DNA from: Polyangia bacterium
Lineage (GTDB): Bacteria; Myxococcota_A; Polyangia; Polyangiales; Polyangiaceae
Length of the DNA stretch: 6,850 bases
Direction: 5' to 3'
Assembly (NCBI GenBank): GCA_030433055.1
Contig: JAUILJ010000438.1
Coordinates: 1 to 6,850, forward strand
How positions within the stretch are numbered: position 1 is the stretch's first letter; each line of letters opens with the position of its first letter. This document shows, in pieces, positions 5,189-6,850 of this stretch. The notes under the pieces are model-generated. The model was not told the origin of the DNA and ran no database searches. It saw only the letters and a program-made list of their open reading frames with translations. The translations under genes and the position numbers were made by a program.

Positions 5189-6850
5189 GTGATCGCCTCC
5201 GAACGTCCCACCCTGAGCGTGAGCCAGCTCGCGGCCCGAGCGCTGGGCTCCGAGAGTGACTCCCGCCGAACTCACGCGGTGCGCGCCGTCGGCCTCGCAC
5301 CTGCGCTGCTGAGTCACCGCGTAGCAGAGCACGGTCGGCGGGTGCTCCACGTTTGCCCCGACATCGAGACGGCGAGCCGCGCGCAGGCGGACCTTCGTTT
5401 CCTCCGGGGAGCACCGACTCTAGGCGCCGAGCCTCTACGGCGGGTCGATGACGCGCTGCTCTTCGTGCCTCCCGAGGGCGACGTATACGCCGAGGTGCAT
5501 CAGGACCGGCGCGCCGCCATGGGCCGAACAGCCACGTTGGCGCGGCTCTGCACCGGCGCCTGGTCGACCCTGTGCGTGCCAGCCAGCGCGCTCGTGCGCA
5601 AGACCGTACCCGCCGACCTGATCCGTGAGGCAACGCTGTCCCTGGAGCTGGGGGCTAGCGTCGACACCCAGGCGCTGGCCAAGCAGCTCGCGGCTTCGGG
5701 CTGGCTGCGCGCCCCGGTCGTGGAGGACCCAGGGAGCTTCGCGCTACGTGGCGGCTTGCTCGATGTCTGGCCAGCCGGCACCAAGGAACCCGTACGCGTC
5801 GAGCTGGACTTCGATCGGGTTGAGCGGATGCGCGGATTCGACCCCGACGATCAGCGCACGGGCGAGCGCGAGTACGAGCGCCTGAGCCTACCGCCCGCGC
5901 GGGAGACCATCCTGAGCCCCGAGCGCAGCGCGCGAGCGAGCGAAGCGCTGCGGGACCTCTGCGACGCGGTGAACCTGCCATCCACCAAGGCGCGAGTGCT
6001 GGTGAACGACATCGTCCTCGGCACCACGTTCTTCGGCGCTGAAGCCTACTTGCCGGCCTTCTGCGAGCTGGTCTCGCTGGTGAGCTACTTGCCTCAGGAC
6101 GCCGTGGTGGTGTTCGAGCAGCCGGAGCGTGTGCTCGAGACCATCGATCGGGAACTCGAGCGCGCCCTGGATGGCGAGCTCAGCATGGGCAGCAAACCCC
6201 ATTTCCCCGTGGATGCCCTGTTCAACGACCGTACCGACCTGGAAGCAGCGCTCGGTCAGCGCCACCTGGTCTCGCTGCACAGCTCGGGGATCAGCGGCAA
6301 CCAGGGCAGGCCCCTGTCCGATCTGGCCGAGGCGCCGATCGACGCGCCGAGCGTCGAGTTCGAGGACCAGAGCGAGCTCTCCCAGGCGATCAAGCAAGCG
6401 CGCCACTCGGGCGGTGGTCAAACGGCCCTCGACCCGCTCGTCGAGCGCATCGAACGCTGGCGCGAAGCAGGGCTCAGCGTGAGCATCGCCGCCCGCGTGG
6501 CGACCCAGGCCCATCGGCTCGGGCAGCTGCTCAAACACCGCGGCGTGGACCTGTCCGTGGAGGTGGGGGAGCTTGCCCGTGGCGCCATCGCACCACTGGA
6601 AGGGTTCGCCATCGTCACCGAGGAAGAGGTCTTCGGTCAGCGCGCCCACCGCAACAAGCCCAAGAAGAAGACAACTCGGGGTATCCTCGAGGATCTTCGT
6701 GCGCTGAACCCCGGCGACTTCATCGTGCATGTGGAGCACGGCATCGGGCGCTACCTCGGCCTCGAGCACAAACAAGTGGGCAGCACGTTGGTGGACCTGC
6801 TCACGGTGGAGTATTTCGGCGGAGACAAGCTGTTTCTGCCGGTCTACCGC
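5189..6850 (+). CDS. mfd: Mfd, transcription-repair coupling factor, partial (N-terminal half; 3' end off the right edge)
   Basis: The frame runs 554 codons from GTG 5189 to the window edge; a full Mfd has about 1,150 residues. Mfd is a cytoplasmic DNA translocase that removes RNA polymerase stalled at lesions and recruits UvrA for nucleotide excision repair. Visible parts in order: a UvrB-like module (about 1-330) with a degenerate D1a lacking a Walker A GK[ST], then LRGGLLDVWPAG (about 186-197) and FDPDDQRT (217-224), both Mfd/UvrB signatures that form the UvrA-binding surface; a variable middle domain; EEEVFGQRAHRNKPKKK near 480-492; and the RNA polymerase interacting domain with VHVEHGIGRYLG (residues 513-524) and VEYFGGDKLFLPV near the edge. 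The RecG-like helicase motor lies beyond the window. An in-frame TGA at 5177 leaves GTG 5189 as the first start; GTG 5219 is a weaker alternative. No frameshift or break is seen. It is a conserved housekeeping gene. Confidence 0.98.
   Translation, partial: MIASERPTLSVSQLAARALGSESDSRRTHAVRAVGLAPALLSHRVAEHGRRVLHVCPDIETASRAQADLRFLRGAPTLGAEPLRRVDDALLFVPPEGDVYAEVHQDRRAAMGRTATLARLCTGAWSTLCVPASALVRKTVPADLIREATLSLELGASVDTQALAKQLAASGWLRAPVVEDPGSFALRGGLLDVWPAGTKEPVRVELDFDRVERMRGFDPDDQRTGEREYERLSLPPARETILSPERSARASEALRDLCDAVNLPSTKARVLVNDIVLGTTFFGAEAYLPAFCELVSLVSYLPQDAVVVFEQPERVLETIDRELERALDGELSMGSKPHFPVDALFNDRTDLEAALGQRHLVSLHSSGISGNQGRPLSDLAEAPIDAPSVEFEDQSELSQAIKQARHSGGGQTALDPLVERIERWREAGLSVSIAARVATQAHRLGQLLKHRGVDLSVEVGELARGAIAPLEGFAIVTEEEVFGQRAHRNKPKKKTTRGILEDLRALNPGDFIVHVEHGIGRYLGLEHKQVGSTLVDLLTVEYFGGDKLFLPVYR

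Noticed and set aside
4586..5350. 254-codon minus-strand frame across the TPR gene and mfd start
   Set aside because: Crosses two genes and the gap between them with shadow composition, and shows no domain.
5888..6775. 295-codon minus-strand frame inside mfd
   Set aside because: Antisense shadow of a clear Mfd coding region; no recognisable domain and no support for its start.

Overview
The window is high-GC DNA with the codon bias and protein style of a predatory or soil deltaproteobacterium-like organism, most likely a myxobacterium (Myxococcota, probably Polyangiales-like). The clues are a Gly/Ser/Asn-rich lipoprotein linker in front of a von Willebrand A domain, a Cys-rich lipoprotein with an acidic Gly/Asp linker, a PilZ protein with the DIGPGG motif, and a GTG-started Mfd. 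The taxonomy is inferred from style, not from a marker gene comparison.

Layout. Left part (1-1991, minus strand): a vWA-domain lipoprotein gene (630-1991) is followed downstream by an SCP2-like sterol/lipid-carrier gene (554 to beyond the left edge), 75 bases apart and possibly co-transcribed. A 189-base divergent promoter region (1992-2180) full of short repeats separates these from a plus-strand pair: a three-helix membrane protein of unknown function (2181-2708) and a cysteine-rich lipoprotein (2746-3528) built from two copies of a 12-cysteine module. A hairpin spans the stop codon of the latter. A minus-strand PilZ gene (3641-3964) converges on it.

Right part (plus strand): after a second 189-base divergent region (3965-4153) comes a membrane-anchored protein with a TPR-like C-terminus (4154-5113), then after 75 bases the first 554 codons of mfd, the transcription-repair coupling factor (5189 to the right edge), ending inside or just after its RNA-polymerase-interacting domain.

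How they work together: mfd is a housekeeping DNA-repair gene. The others look like cell-envelope or signalling accessory genes (two lipoproteins, two membrane proteins, one probable c-di-GMP-type receptor, one lipid carrier). Nothing in the sequence ties them into a single pathway. I see no mobile element, CRISPR array, tRNA, rRNA or toxin-antitoxin pair, and no convincing novel multi-gene system. The most distinctive signals are the exact 101-residue duplication in the Cys-rich lipoprotein, the two-copy SCP2 protein, and the clustered repeats of the divergent region. No stretch over 300 bases lacks a gene.
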